DNA from: Clostridium sp. 'White wine YQ' | GTDB lineage: Bacteria; Bacillota; Clostridia; Clostridiales; Clostridiaceae | Length of the DNA stretch: 64,000 nucleotides | Assembly: GCF_028728205.1 (NCBI RefSeq) | Contig: NZ_JAQYUU010000001.1 | Span: forward strand, 357,318 to 421,317 | Direction: 5' to 3' | In this document: piece by piece, positions 46,281-55,458 of the stretch | How positions within the stretch are numbered: position 1 is the stretch's first letter | How the letters are laid out: each line of letters begins with the position of its first letter | The notes under the pieces: generated by a model | What the model saw: the letters and a program-made list of their open reading frames with translations, nothing else | Databases searched by the model: none | Told to the model about the DNA's origin: nothing | Made by a program: the position numbers and the translations under genes

Positions 46281-46331
46281 GAAATCGTGGATGGTTTTAA
46301 GAGAAATCTTAGGCTGTTCATGATTTTTCTT
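46281..46331 (+). terminator. Terminator, copy 3 of the repeated hairpin
   Basis: GAAATCGTGGATGGTTTTAAG and CTTAGGCTGTTCATGATTTTTC around AGAAAT again copy the helicase terminator. It ends the small membrane protein gene. Confidence 0.85.
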
Positions 46332-46407
46332 TTTATTTCGGAAAAAGCGAATTTTTATATGAGACGATAGATATGCTAGAGAAAATGAGTTAATTGGGGG
46401 TTATAAA

Positions 46408-46641
46408 ATGGAGGGATCAAAATTCGAAGGCTTTGAAGGATATGAGCTTGATGAATATATAGAAGAACCTGAAGAAATTAAATTTCCTAAAGAAATATAT
46501 ATAGCATATGCAGTTTGTAGCAAGCAGTGTGGTAATGTTGAATTTATAGTTGATGGTAGTTCTCAAGTATGTCAATATTGTGGGAAAATGATGTTTAGAA
46601 CTGAGGTAAAAAAATATGTCTTAAGAAATGAGCATAAATGA
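46408..46641 (+). CDS. Small zinc-ribbon protein
   Basis: A 77-residue protein with an acidic N-terminus and a C-terminal Cys4 ribbon: CSKQCG and, 15 residues on, CQYCG, ending MMFRTEVKKYVL. The double-CxxCG pattern recalls the immunity protein at 44982, but the spacing is shorter. GGGGG lies before the ATG. It may be a remnant or relative of the Rhs immunity family; no function is assigned. Confidence 0.7.
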   Translation: MEGSKFEGFEGYELDEYIEEPEEIKFPKEIYIAYAVCSKQCGNVEFIVDGSSQVCQYCGKMMFRTEVKKYVLRNEHK

Positions 46642-46674
46642 ATATCTTAAGCTATGACTAATTAAGGAGGTTAA

Positions 46675-46857
46675 ATGAAAAAGATAGATGTTAATAGAGC
46701 AATGCAGTTAAGTACTATAATTATACTGGCAATTGGTATGGAGCTTAAAATTTTTTCAGTAATATCCAATAATTAATTAATTGTTTGTGATGTTGTATTG
46801 GCTTCAATATACATTATATTTTTAATAATTAGATGGGTTAAAAAGAAAAATGAATAA
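46675..46857 (+). pseudogene. Small membrane protein gene interrupted by a stop codon
   Basis: After AAGGAGG an ORF starts MKKIDVNRAMQLSTIIIL and reaches a TAA at 46774-46776 after 33 codons. The same frame continues for 26 more codons (LIVCDVVLASIYIIFLIIRW, ending KKKNE) to a TAA at 46855. The two halves together would make a 60-residue two-helix membrane protein, so a point mutation to stop in a small gene is the simplest reading. Two very short proteins are possible but the second half lacks a ribosome binding site. Confidence 0.6.
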
Positions 46858-46924
46858 CTATAACATATTAATTTATGATAGATAAGAAAATATGTGCTAC
46901 ACTATTTATTTAAAGTATATAACA

Positions 46925-46953
46925 TTGTACAAAAACAAAAGAAATAGTATACT
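46925..46953 (+). promoter_or_regulatory. Sigma-A promoter of fbp
   Basis: TTGTAC (46925-46930) and TATACT (46948-46953) with a 17-base spacer. The start would be near 46960, leaving a leader of about 70 bases with no obvious structure before the fbp start at 47029. Confidence 0.65.
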
Positions 46954-47028
46954 CTATATATGAATTAAATTATGAAATGATTATTAATTTTAGATTTAAA
47001 TTAGCCTTTAGTCTTAGGAGGAAATACT

Positions 47029-49026
47029 ATGTCTTATATTGAAGAAGATTCAAGTAAAGAGTTTCATGACAAACTAAAATATCTTAAACTCCTATCAAAT
47101 AGTTATCCAACTATAGCTGATGCTTGTACAGAAATAATAAATTTACAGGCGATTTTAAACCTTCCTAAAGGAACTGAACATTTTCTGTCAGATATTCATG
47201 GAGAATATGAACCTTTTATTCATGTCTTGAACAATGCTTCAGGAGTTATAAAACGTAAAGTTGATGATGTTTTTGGTAATATATTGAGCCTAAATGAGAA
47301 AAAAAGCCTTGCCACTTTAATATACTATCCAGAGCAAAAAATAGAATTAGAACTGAAAGAACAGCAAAATATCGAAGATTGGTACAAAATAACACTATAT
47401 AGATTAATTGATATGTGCAGACATGTATCTTCAAAATATACCCGTTCTAAGGTAAGAAAAGCTCTACCAAAGGATTTCTCATACATTATAGAAGAACTTC
47501 TACATGAACAACCAGCCAAGATGAATAAAGAAAAATACTATGAGGAAATAATAAAAACCATAATTAGTGTGGGTCGAGCTAAAGAATTTATAGTAGCTAT
47601 ATCAAAGTTAATCCAACAACTAGTAATAGATAGACTTCATATAATAGGGGATATATTTGATAGAGGACCAGGAGCAGATATTATAATGGATACTCTTTTA
47701 AATTATCACTCTATTGATATTCAATGGGGCAATCATGACATAGTTTGGATGGGGGCAGCAGCAGGAAGTGAGGCATGCATTGCAACAGTTCTTAGAACAA
47801 GTGCAAGATATGCAAATCTAAGTACCATAGAAGATGGCTATGGAATAAACCTTTTACCATTAGCAACCTTTGCCATGGAATTTTATAATGATGATAAGTG
47901 CGAATTCTTTAATCCTAGGTTTGAAAACGATAATACTTGCAATGATAAAGATGTAAAACTTATGGCAAAGATGCATAAAGCTATAGCTATCATACAATTT
48001 AAACTAGAAGGAGATATAATTAAAAGACGTCCATACTTTAGAATGGATGAACGATTACTATTAAACAAGATAGACTATGATAAAGGCATAATTAATTTGA
48101 ATGGGCAAATATATAAATTAAGGGATAGTAAATTTCCAACTATAAATCCTAATGACCCATATAAATTAATCCCAGAAGAGCTAGAGCTTATAGATAAGCT
48201 TAAATCATCCTTTTTAAATAGTGAAAAGCTACAAAAGCATGTTAGATTTCTTTTTGCAAAAGGAAACTTGTGTTTAAAGTATAATTCTAACTTACTATTC
48301 CATGGATGTATTCCACTAAATGAAGATGGAAGCTTTAGAAAAGTAACCATTGGAGCTTCGGGTAAAGAATACTACGGTAAAAATTACTTAGACAGATTAG
48401 AGATTTTAGTAAGAGAAGGATATTTTTATAAAAACAATCCAGAGGCTAAGCTATATGGCATGGATATAATATGGTATCTGTGGAATGGGGCAGATTCACC
48501 TCTTTTCGGAAAAGACAAGATGACAACCTTTGAAAGATATTTTATAGAGGATAAAGCAACCCATGTAGAGAAGAAAAATTACTATTTTGAACTAGAAGAT
48601 AACGAGAGTGCATGTAATATGATCTTTAAGGAATTTGGGTTAGATCCAAAGATTTCTCATATAATAAATGGACATGTACCTGTTAAGTTAAAAAAAGGAG
48701 AAAGTCCGATAAAGGCAAATGGAAAACTTCTCGTTATAGATGGGGGATTTTCAAGGACGTATCAACCTGAAACTGGAATAGCAGGTTATACACTAATATA
48801 TAATTCTTATGGGCTATTACTAGTATCACATGAACCTTTTGAATCTACGCAAAAAGCTATTGAAGAAGAAAAAGATATTCTTTCAACTACAATAGTGCTA
48901 GAACAGGAAGTTGAGAGAAAGCGAGTTGGGGATACAGATATTGGGGAGGAACTCAAAATTCAAATTGCGGATTTAGAGTGGCTTTTGGATGCATATAGAA
49001 CAGGAATAATAAAAGAGCAACGATAA
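47029..49026 (+). CDS. fbp: Fructose-1,6-bisphosphatase, class III (Firmicute type)
   Basis: A 665-residue gluconeogenic phosphatase of the calcineurin-like fold found in Firmicutes. The metal-binding motifs are [11 protein letters not shown] (about 54-64), [16 protein letters not shown] near 205, [17 protein letters not shown] near 230, and INGHVPVK with [23 protein letters not shown] near the C-terminus. Length fits the family. Its start follows AGGAGG. It would return carbon from triose phosphates to hexose phosphate. Confidence 0.96.
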   Translation: MSYIEEDSSKEFHDKLKYLKLLSNSYPTIADACTEIINLQAILNLPKGTEHFLSDIHGEYEPFIHVLNNASGVIKRKVDDVFGNILSLNEKKSLATLIYYPEQKIELELKEQQNIEDWYKITLYRLIDMCRHVSSKYTRSKVRKALPKDFSYIIEELLHEQPAKMNKEKYYEEIIKTIISVGRAKEFIVAISKLIQQLVIDRLHIIGDIFDRGPGADIIMDTLLNYHSIDIQWGNHDIVWMGAAAGSEACIATVLRTSARYANLSTIEDGYGINLLPLATFAMEFYNDDKCEFFNPRFENDNTCNDKDVKLMAKMHKAIAIIQFKLEGDIIKRRPYFRMDERLLLNKIDYDKGIINLNGQIYKLRDSKFPTINPNDPYKLIPEELELIDKLKSSFLNSEKLQKHVRFLFAKGNLCLKYNSNLLFHGCIPLNEDGSFRKVTIGASGKEYYGKNYLDRLEILVREGYFYKNNPEAKLYGMDIIWYLWNGADSPLFGKDKMTTFERYFIEDKATHVEKKNYYFELEDNESACNMIFKEFGLDPKISHIINGHVPVKLKKGESPIKANGKLLVIDGGFSRTYQPETGIAGYTLIYNSYGLLLVSHEPFESTQKAIEEEKDILSTTIVLEQEVERKRVGDTDIGEELKIQIADLEWLLDAYRTGIIKEQR

Positions 49027-49037
49027 TAAAACTTAGA

Positions 49038-49080
49038 AAAGGTGCAGTATTAGCTTTTTAGTTAATCATGCACCTTTGTT
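49038..49080 (+). terminator. Terminator after fbp
   Basis: AAAGGTGCA and TGCACCTTT pair across a 22-base region that can itself fold, followed by a short T-rich stretch. It stands between fbp and the convergent rpiR-type gene. Confidence 0.75.
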
Positions 49081-49119
49081 TACTTTCCAGAATAGATTTT
49101 ATTACTGTAGTTCATTAAT

Positions 49120-49974
49120 TTAATTATTATTCTCCGAGATCTTCCTATAGGTATCAATCTTATACGTAATATTATTATTGTAATCAAGTTCAAAATAGCA
49201 TGTATAAATACAGTCTAAAAGATAAAGCAAGGACAATCTTGTTGAAAAGGACGATATCTTATTAAAGTGGTTTTCATTTGAACTTAAATACAGATTATAA
49301 TTAGCATATTTAGTTAGTGGGTTTTCATTAGTAGAGGAAATCAAAATAATTGGTGTTTTGTTCTTTTTTAATATTTCTGCTATGTCTTGTATGATTTTTC
49401 CTCTTCCTTCATATGAAAATATTATAGCGATATGCTCTTTATCACTAGTGGATGCAGTTAAACGTTGAAGATACTCTTCCATTGGAACGTTAATAAAAGT
49501 TCCGATTTCCTGCATTTGAAACTTAAAATTTTCTGCAAAATATATATTTCCCGCAGATGTATAAAAATCAATATGCTTAGCTTCTTTTAAAGCGTTGACA
49601 ATTAATCTTAATTGATCTAAATCTATTAAATTTAGTGACGACACTAAAGTCTGTTCATATAATTCTTTCATTTTCAAAGATATTTGATGCTGATTCTCGT
49701 TTTGTTTAAAAGGGTAATTGTAATCTAAGGAATTCTGTTCTTTTAAATATTCATTAATAGATACAGATACTTGTACCTTAAGTTCTGATAAACCTGCTAA
49801 GTCAAGTTTTTGACAAAGGCGATAGATAGTTGAAGCTGAAATAAAGCATGTCTCACTTATTTCAATTGCACTCATTTTAATAAACTTCTCTGGATTCTCT
49901 TCCATATAACTAACTAATATTTTTTCGTTTGCAGTTAAATTAGTCAATTTGTTTAATTTAGTAAAAATATTCAT
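49120..49974 (-). CDS. RpiR/MurR-family transcriptional regulator
   Basis: A 284-residue regulator. The N-terminal winged helix-turn-helix (about 1-77, with SASTIYRLCQKLDLAGLSELKVQV) is followed by a C-terminal SIS domain (about 110-260; IDFYTSAGNIYFAENF, IAIIFSYEGRGKIIQDIAEIL, PIILISS) that binds sugar phosphates. Members control sugar and amino-sugar catabolism. No target operon is adjacent: fbp is convergent and the GGDEF-EAL gene divergent, so its regulon is unknown. Confidence 0.88.
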   Translation of the reverse strand: MNIFTKLNKLTNLTANEKILVSYMEENPEKFIKMSAIEISETCFISASTIYRLCQKLDLAGLSELKVQVSVSINEYLKEQNSLDYNYPFKQNENQHQISLKMKELYEQTLVSSLNLIDLDQLRLIVNALKEAKHIDFYTSAGNIYFAENFKFQMQEIGTFINVPMEEYLQRLTASTSDKEHIAIIFSYEGRGKIIQDIAEILKKNKTPIILISSTNENPLTKYANYNLYLSSNENHFNKISSFSTRLSLLYLLDCIYTCYFELDYNNNITYKIDTYRKISENNN

Positions 49975-50234
49975 CTAATCACCTCGTAAATATTATACAA
50001 AAATACGGCTTTTAATGCTATTTTATATTAAAGCTTTTGCTTATGTAGAATTTTGTCATCCATTGTATAGTATTTGGATATTTTGTTTTATGATGGAATA
50101 AAATGAAAAAAATCCTTGAAAAAGCTGATATTTTATAGGTTTATAAGATTAAAGGAATTAATAATATATATTGGTAAGTTCCAAAAAATATGATAAAATT
50201 ATAAGTAATCTAGCATAATACGAGGAATAATTAT
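49975..50234. other. Divergent intergenic region
   Basis: About 260 AT-rich bases between the RpiR-type regulator and the GGDEF-EAL gene. GATAAAATTATAA near 50192 may include a -10 for the latter. No strong inverted repeat that would mark an operator is seen. Confidence 0.35.
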
Positions 50235-52031
50235 ATGGAATACTTAGAGAATTTTGAAAATGCAATTGATTTAATTAAAAACGGATCAAAAGATGCAGAA
50301 AAAGTTAAGAAAATTGTAAAGGATTTATATGATCAATTAAAGTACAATGAAACAACAAAAAAGCTCATAATTGAAGGAGCTGCAGATTACGTATTTGAAT
50401 GGAACATAGAGAAGGATTACTTTAATATATCTGAAGACTTTATTAATTTAGTAGGATTAAGTAATGTTAATAGTATTAATAGAAAAGAATTAAGTAAAGC
50501 CTTTGATATACTAATTCATGATGAGGATAGAAATAGGGTTAAAGAGTTAATATATGAATTTTTAGATGGAGAGAATGAATACTTTATTTGTGAGTGCAGA
50601 ATCTTAAGAAACGATGGAGAATATGCATGGATTTATTGCAAGGGAAAAGGTATACATGATGAAACAGGAAGTCCATTATTAATGGCAGGATCCATACTTG
50701 ATATTTCAGAGAAAAAATCTTATGAAGATTATATAATTAAAATGGCATTTGTAGATCAACTAACTTTATTACCAAACAGATTAAAGTTTGAGCATGATTT
50801 TAATAATTTAACCAATAATGATATTATGGGAGAAAATAAGTTCTCAATATTCATGTTTGATATTGATAATTTCAAAAACTTCAATGATACTTTTGGGTGT
50901 AATTTAGGTGATAAGGTAATTAAAGAGATATCTGAATTCTTAAGTACCCTAGATTTGAAATCTTATAGTTCATATAGAATTGGTGGAGATTCTTTTATAT
51001 TACTAGTACATCAAGAAGATAAGAATGACATAATTTTAAGTTTAAATAAAATACTTAATAGATTTAAGTCTACTTGGAACATATCAGGATATGAATATTA
51101 TTTTACAACTTCAATAGGAGTAGTAAGTTATCCTAAGGACGGAAAAGATGTAGAAACAATATTAAAAAATGTTGAGAGTGCTCTATTTAAATCAAAACAA
51201 GAAGGTAAAAATAAATATACCTTCTACTCTAAAGAGCATCATGATAGATTTCATAGGCAAATTCAACTTGAAAATAGCATGAGATGTGCGGTTAATAATA
51301 ATTTTGACGGTTTTTATGTTGTCTATCAGCCGATAGTAGATAGTAATACTAAAAATTTAGTAACTGTTGAGTCTCTATTACGATGGGAACATAAAGATTT
51401 AGGAATGATTTCTCCACTTGAGTTTATTCCAATTGCTGAAACTTCAGGTTTAATAGTGCCTATGGGTGAATGGATACTTAAGGAAGCAATTTCTCAGTGC
51501 TCAGCTTGGAGAGTAATGGGAATAAATGATTTAACTGTAAACGTAAATCTATCAGTAAAACAGCTTCAAGTTGATGGTTTTGATAAAATGGTTATGGATT
51601 TACTTATGGAAGCAGGATTACCATCTGAGGCATTAACCTTAGAAATTACAGAGTCATTAATAATGACTGATTTTATTCATTCTTCAAGGATATTAGAAAA
51701 TCTAAGAAATGAAGGAGTTAAGATATCCATAGATGATTTTGGTACTGGATATTCATCTCTTAGTTATCTAAGAAAATTACCTGTAGATAACTTGAAAATT
51801 GATAGGAGTTTTATTAGTGATATTGAGTCAGATAAGTATTGTGTGTCATTTACTGATACTATGATAAATTTAGCTCATAATTTAAATATAACGGTTACAT
51901 CTGAAGGGGTAGAAACCGAAAGTCAGTTAAATATTCTTGAGAATTTAGGCAGTGATTATATTCAAGGGTATTATTTTAGTAAACCAATGACTCCTGCAGA
52001 ACTTGTGAAATATGTTGAGGCGTATATATAA
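50235..52031 (+). CDS. PAS-GGDEF-EAL protein, probable c-di-GMP phosphodiesterase
   Basis: A 598-residue cytosolic signalling protein. A short helix leads to a PAS/PAC domain (about 45-155; FEWNIEKDYFNISEDF to DISEKK), then a GGDEF domain (about 165-325) and an EAL domain (about 345-598). The GGDEF signature reads GGDSF at 250-254, lacking the catalytic Glu, so cyclase activity is unlikely. The EAL residues are intact: Glu379 in ESLLRW, NLSVKQL, EITESL, IDDFGTGYSSL, LKIDRSFI and TSEGVET. It therefore probably degrades c-di-GMP under PAS control. Confidence 0.9.
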   Translation: MEYLENFENAIDLIKNGSKDAEKVKKIVKDLYDQLKYNETTKKLIIEGAADYVFEWNIEKDYFNISEDFINLVGLSNVNSINRKELSKAFDILIHDEDRNRVKELIYEFLDGENEYFICECRILRNDGEYAWIYCKGKGIHDETGSPLLMAGSILDISEKKSYEDYIIKMAFVDQLTLLPNRLKFEHDFNNLTNNDIMGENKFSIFMFDIDNFKNFNDTFGCNLGDKVIKEISEFLSTLDLKSYSSYRIGGDSFILLVHQEDKNDIILSLNKILNRFKSTWNISGYEYYFTTSIGVVSYPKDGKDVETILKNVESALFKSKQEGKNKYTFYSKEHHDRFHRQIQLENSMRCAVNNNFDGFYVVYQPIVDSNTKNLVTVESLLRWEHKDLGMISPLEFIPIAETSGLIVPMGEWILKEAISQCSAWRVMGINDLTVNVNLSVKQLQVDGFDKMVMDLLMEAGLPSEALTLEITESLIMTDFIHSSRILENLRNEGVKISIDDFGTGYSSLSYLRKLPVDNLKIDRSFISDIESDKYCVSFTDTMINLAHNLNITVTSEGVETESQLNILENLGSDYIQGYYFSKPMTPAELVKYVEAYI

Positions 52032-52084
52032 TAGAAAGTCTTTCAATGTTGAAACATGCTAAATTATGTAATATAATTTTATTA

Positions 52085-52116
52085 GGCTCATATTCAAGAG
52101 AATATGAGCCTTTATC
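52085..52116 (+). terminator. Terminator after the GGDEF-EAL gene
   Basis: GGCTCATATTC and GAATATGAGCC are perfect complements around an AAGA tetraloop, followed by TTTAT. It lies just before the ftsA-like gene. Confidence 0.88.
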
Positions 52117-52138
52117 ATAAAGGAGTAGATGAATTAGT

Positions 52139-54142
52139 ATGAGAATAGATGGATTAAATTCAGATAATTTAATATTTGCATTAGATATAGGAACAAGAAG
52201 TGTAATTGGTACCGTTGGTATGGTAATTAAAGATAAATTTTCAGTTGTTGCTGAAAAGTATATAGAACATGATGAAAGAGCTATGCTTGATGGGCAAATA
52301 CATGATATAGAATTAGTGGCTAAAAAGGTTAGAGAAGTTAAGGATTCCTTAGAAGAGGATTTAGGTATTACCTTAAAGGATGTATATATTGCTGCAGCTG
52401 GTAGACTTCTTAAAACTCTTGAAGTTACTGTTGAAGAGAGAGTAGACCCTACTGAAGAAATATCTAAAGATATAATCAGAGGGCTTGAAATGCATGGAAT
52501 TAAGAAAGCTCAAAATAAGATAAATCATCAAAAAGCAGGAAAACTTTATCCAGTTGGATATAGCATTAAGAACTACTATTTAAATGGATATAGTATTTCT
52601 AATCTATTAGGGCATAAGGGAGAGCAAATTAGGGCTGACGTAATTGCAACCTTCTTACCTCGTTCAGTTGTAGATTCACTTTATGGAGTAATGAATAGAG
52701 TAGGACTTAAGGCTGTAAATATGACCTTAGAACCTATAGCAGCCATGGAAGCTGTCATTCCGCAAAATTTAAGACTGCTTAACATAGCATTAATAGATAT
52801 AGGAGCAGGAACATCAGATATAGCAATATCTTCAAATGAAACAATTTCTGCTTATGGAATGGTGCCAATTGCTGGAGATGAAGTTACAGAGGTTATTTCT
52901 CAAGCTTTATTAGTGGATTTTAATACTGCTGAAGTAATTAAAAGAAAAATTCACACTGAGGATCAAATTACATACTTAGATATTATTGGATTAGAAAATA
53001 GTGTTTCAAAGGAACATTTATTAAACATAATAAGACCTGTTGTTACTAAGATGGCACAGGAAGTTGGCTCTAAAGTTATTGCATTAAATGGAGGTAAATC
53101 CCCTTCAGCATTATTCCTAGTTGGGGGAGGAGCACGTACTCCACTACTAAATGAGCTTATTGCAGAAAAATTAAATCTTCCCTTACAAAGAGTTGCAATA
53201 AGAGGAAGAGAATCTGTTACTCAATGTATACCAATGGATAATAAATTAGGTTCAGAAGGAGTAACTGTACTTGGAATTGCTTTAGTTGGACTTAAGAGTT
53301 CGGGAAGAGATTTCATAGATGTACTTCTAAATGACAAAACTATAAGTTTATTTAACTCACATAATCATAAGGTTATGGATGTATTAATTCAAGCTGGTAT
53401 AAACCCTAAAGTCTTAATGGCCAAAAATGGAAAGAGCTTAAGATTTAATTTAAATGGAAGTAAGAGAATAACTTTCGGAGAACTAGGTGAAAAGGCTAAA
53501 GTTTATATTAATGAAAATGAGGAAACACTAGATAGTAAGGTGAAAAATGGAGATAACATTAAGCTGGTATTTGCAAAAGAAGGTAAAAATGCAAGTACAA
53601 AATGTATAGAGCTTATTAAAGAAGTGGATTCTAAAAGTTTTTACTTAAATGGTGAGAGTTATTATTTAGATCCTATTTTCCTAATAAATAACCAAAGTGT
53701 TACGCCTGATACATACATAAATGAAGGGGATAATGTTGAAATTATATACCCTAAGACAATTAAGGAAATTAAGAAATACATAATCAATGAAGATATAAAT
53801 TTATATAAAGATGGAAAACTTTTAGAGGATGATTATGAGATATTAGATGGTGAACATATTTCAAAAGAAGAAGTTGTGAAAGAGAATGAAGTTGTTGCAA
53901 ATGAAGCAGCAAAGGAGAAGTACGAACAAGTTAAAAAAGGAAACTCTATTACTGTAATAGTAAATGATGAGAAGATTGAATTAACTGGTAAGGAATCCTA
54001 TGTTTTTGTAGACATTTTTAACTTCATTAATTTTGATATAACTCAAGTTAAAGGAAGCTTAAATCTAGTTTTAAATGACAAAAAGGCTGCATATACTGAT
54101 ACTTTAAATAATGGGGATGAAATCAAAGTTTTCTGGGATTAA
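52139..54142 (+). CDS. FtsA-like actin-fold ATPase, large clostridial form
   Basis: A 667-residue protein. The first 390 residues have the FtsA/Hsp70 actin fold: phosphate 1 ALDIGTRSVIGTVG, the SHS2-like segment with HMHGI-like residues, phosphate 2 LIDIGAGTSDIAIS near 220, and the adenosine motif LVGGGARTPLLNEL near 330. The remaining 270 residues hold repeated Ubl/SLBB-like modules (VLIQAGINPKVLMAKNG and later NGDNIKLVF, EGDNVEIIYP, NGDEIKVFW). This extended architecture differs from canonical FtsA (about 420 residues) and is not next to ftsZ, so it is a paralogue with an unknown, possibly envelope-related role. Confidence 0.75.
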   Translation: MRIDGLNSDNLIFALDIGTRSVIGTVGMVIKDKFSVVAEKYIEHDERAMLDGQIHDIELVAKKVREVKDSLEEDLGITLKDVYIAAAGRLLKTLEVTVEERVDPTEEISKDIIRGLEMHGIKKAQNKINHQKAGKLYPVGYSIKNYYLNGYSISNLLGHKGEQIRADVIATFLPRSVVDSLYGVMNRVGLKAVNMTLEPIAAMEAVIPQNLRLLNIALIDIGAGTSDIAISSNETISAYGMVPIAGDEVTEVISQALLVDFNTAEVIKRKIHTEDQITYLDIIGLENSVSKEHLLNIIRPVVTKMAQEVGSKVIALNGGKSPSALFLVGGGARTPLLNELIAEKLNLPLQRVAIRGRESVTQCIPMDNKLGSEGVTVLGIALVGLKSSGRDFIDVLLNDKTISLFNSHNHKVMDVLIQAGINPKVLMAKNGKSLRFNLNGSKRITFGELGEKAKVYINENEETLDSKVKNGDNIKLVFAKEGKNASTKCIELIKEVDSKSFYLNGESYYLDPIFLINNQSVTPDTYINEGDNVEIIYPKTIKEIKKYIINEDINLYKDGKLLEDDYEILDGEHISKEEVVKENEVVANEAAKEKYEQVKKGNSITVIVNDEKIELTGKESYVFVDIFNFINFDITQVKGSLNLVLNDKKAAYTDTLNNGDEIKVFWD

Positions 54143-54159
54143 TTTTTAGGAGGAAATGA

Positions 54160-55338
54160 ATGATAAATTTTTTAGAAGAAGCAATAAGCATTAAGGAAGA
54201 ATTAATAGCATGGAGAAGAGACTTTCATGAAAATCCTGAGTTAGGTTTTGAAGAAGTTAGAACTTCAAGGGTTATAAAAGAGTTTTTAAATAAAGAGGGC
54301 ATTCCTTTTGTGGAGGCAGCAAAGACTGGTATTGTAGCCACTATTAAAGGAGGCAATGAGGGTAAAACTATAGCTTTAAGAGCAGATATAGATGCCCTTC
54401 CTATACAAGATAAGAAAACTTGTGAGTATTCATCAAAGGTGCAGGGGAAAATGCACGCTTGTGGACATGATGCACATACCACAATTTTACTAGGGGCTGC
54501 AAAATTATTAAATAAACATAAAGAATCACTAAATGGGAATGTTAAGCTATTATTTGAACCAGCAGAGGAAACTATTGGTGGAGCACCATTTATGATTAAA
54601 GAAGGAGCACTTGAAAATCCTCATGTAGACGGGATTATAGGACTTCATGTTAATGAAAGTTTAAGGGCAGGAGAGATTAAGGTTAAGAAAGGTGTTGTTA
54701 ATGCAGCATCCAATCCTTTTACAATTAAAGTTAAAGGAAAGGGTGGTCATGGAGCAGAACCACATAATACTGTAGATCCTATAGTTATAGCTTCACATTT
54801 GGTCCTTGCTCTTCAGCCATTAGTAAGTAGGGAGATATCTCCAGTTAATCCTGCTGTTGTTACAGTTGGAAGTATTAATGGAGGATTTGCTCAAAATGTA
54901 ATTCCAGATGAGGTTGAATTAAAAGGAATTATAAGAACAATGACGAAAGAAGATAGGGCATATGCTGTAAAAAGAATTGAGGAAATTTCTAAGGGTATAG
55001 CAAGTACCTTTAGAGGTGAGTGCACTATTGAAATAGAGGAAAGTTATCCATGTCTATATAATAATGATGATATGGTGGATATAGTAAGAACATCGGCAGA
55101 AACTATTATTGGCACGGAAAATATATATGAACAAACAGCACCTTTTATGGGGGTTGAAAGTTTTGCATATTTTGCAATGGAAAGAAATGCTGCGTTTTAT
55201 TTCTTAGGAATAGGCAACGAAGAAAAGGGAATAAATAAGCCTATTCATAATGCTCTTTTTGACATCGATGAAAATGCATTGCAAGTAGGTGTTGCAATCC
55301 AATGCCAAAGTGCATTTAATTATTTGACAAGAGGGTAA
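54160..55338 (+). CDS. M20-family amidohydrolase
   Basis: A 392-residue dizinc hydrolase of the hippurate hydrolase/N-acyl-amino-acid amidohydrolase group. Signatures are WRRDFHENPELGFEE, ALRADIDALPIQD, MHACGHDAHTTILLGAAKLL (zinc ligands Cys, His near 100), EPAEETIGGAPFMI, and the dimerisation domain with KGKGGHGAEPHNTVDPI. The final His is in KPIHNALFDIDE. Substrate cannot be fixed by sequence. It starts 17 bases after the ftsA-like gene behind TAGGAGG, so both are probably co-transcribed. Confidence 0.92.
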   Translation: MINFLEEAISIKEELIAWRRDFHENPELGFEEVRTSRVIKEFLNKEGIPFVEAAKTGIVATIKGGNEGKTIALRADIDALPIQDKKTCEYSSKVQGKMHACGHDAHTTILLGAAKLLNKHKESLNGNVKLLFEPAEETIGGAPFMIKEGALENPHVDGIIGLHVNESLRAGEIKVKKGVVNAASNPFTIKVKGKGGHGAEPHNTVDPIVIASHLVLALQPLVSREISPVNPAVVTVGSINGGFAQNVIPDEVELKGIIRTMTKEDRAYAVKRIEEISKGIASTFRGECTIEIEESYPCLYNNDDMVDIVRTSAETIIGTENIYEQTAPFMGVESFAYFAMERNAAFYFLGIGNEEKGINKPIHNALFDIDENALQVGVAIQCQSAFNYLTRG

Positions 55339-55370
55339 AATAAGATTAATCTAGTATAATGGAGAAAGCA

Positions 55371-55409
55371 TATTTAACCACTTTAAGCTATGTATAAAGT
55401 GGTTAAATA
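55371..55409. other. Fifteen-base-pair palindrome without T run
   Basis: TATTTAACCACTTTA and TAAAGTGGTTAAATA are perfect complements around a nine-base loop. It lies between the amidohydrolase and RluD-like genes and is not followed by a T tract. It may be a weak terminator, an RNA processing site or an operator. Confidence 0.5.
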
Positions 55410-55458
55410 TATGCAATAAATTAAATATCCTATACAAATAAAATATGGAGTTGATTTT

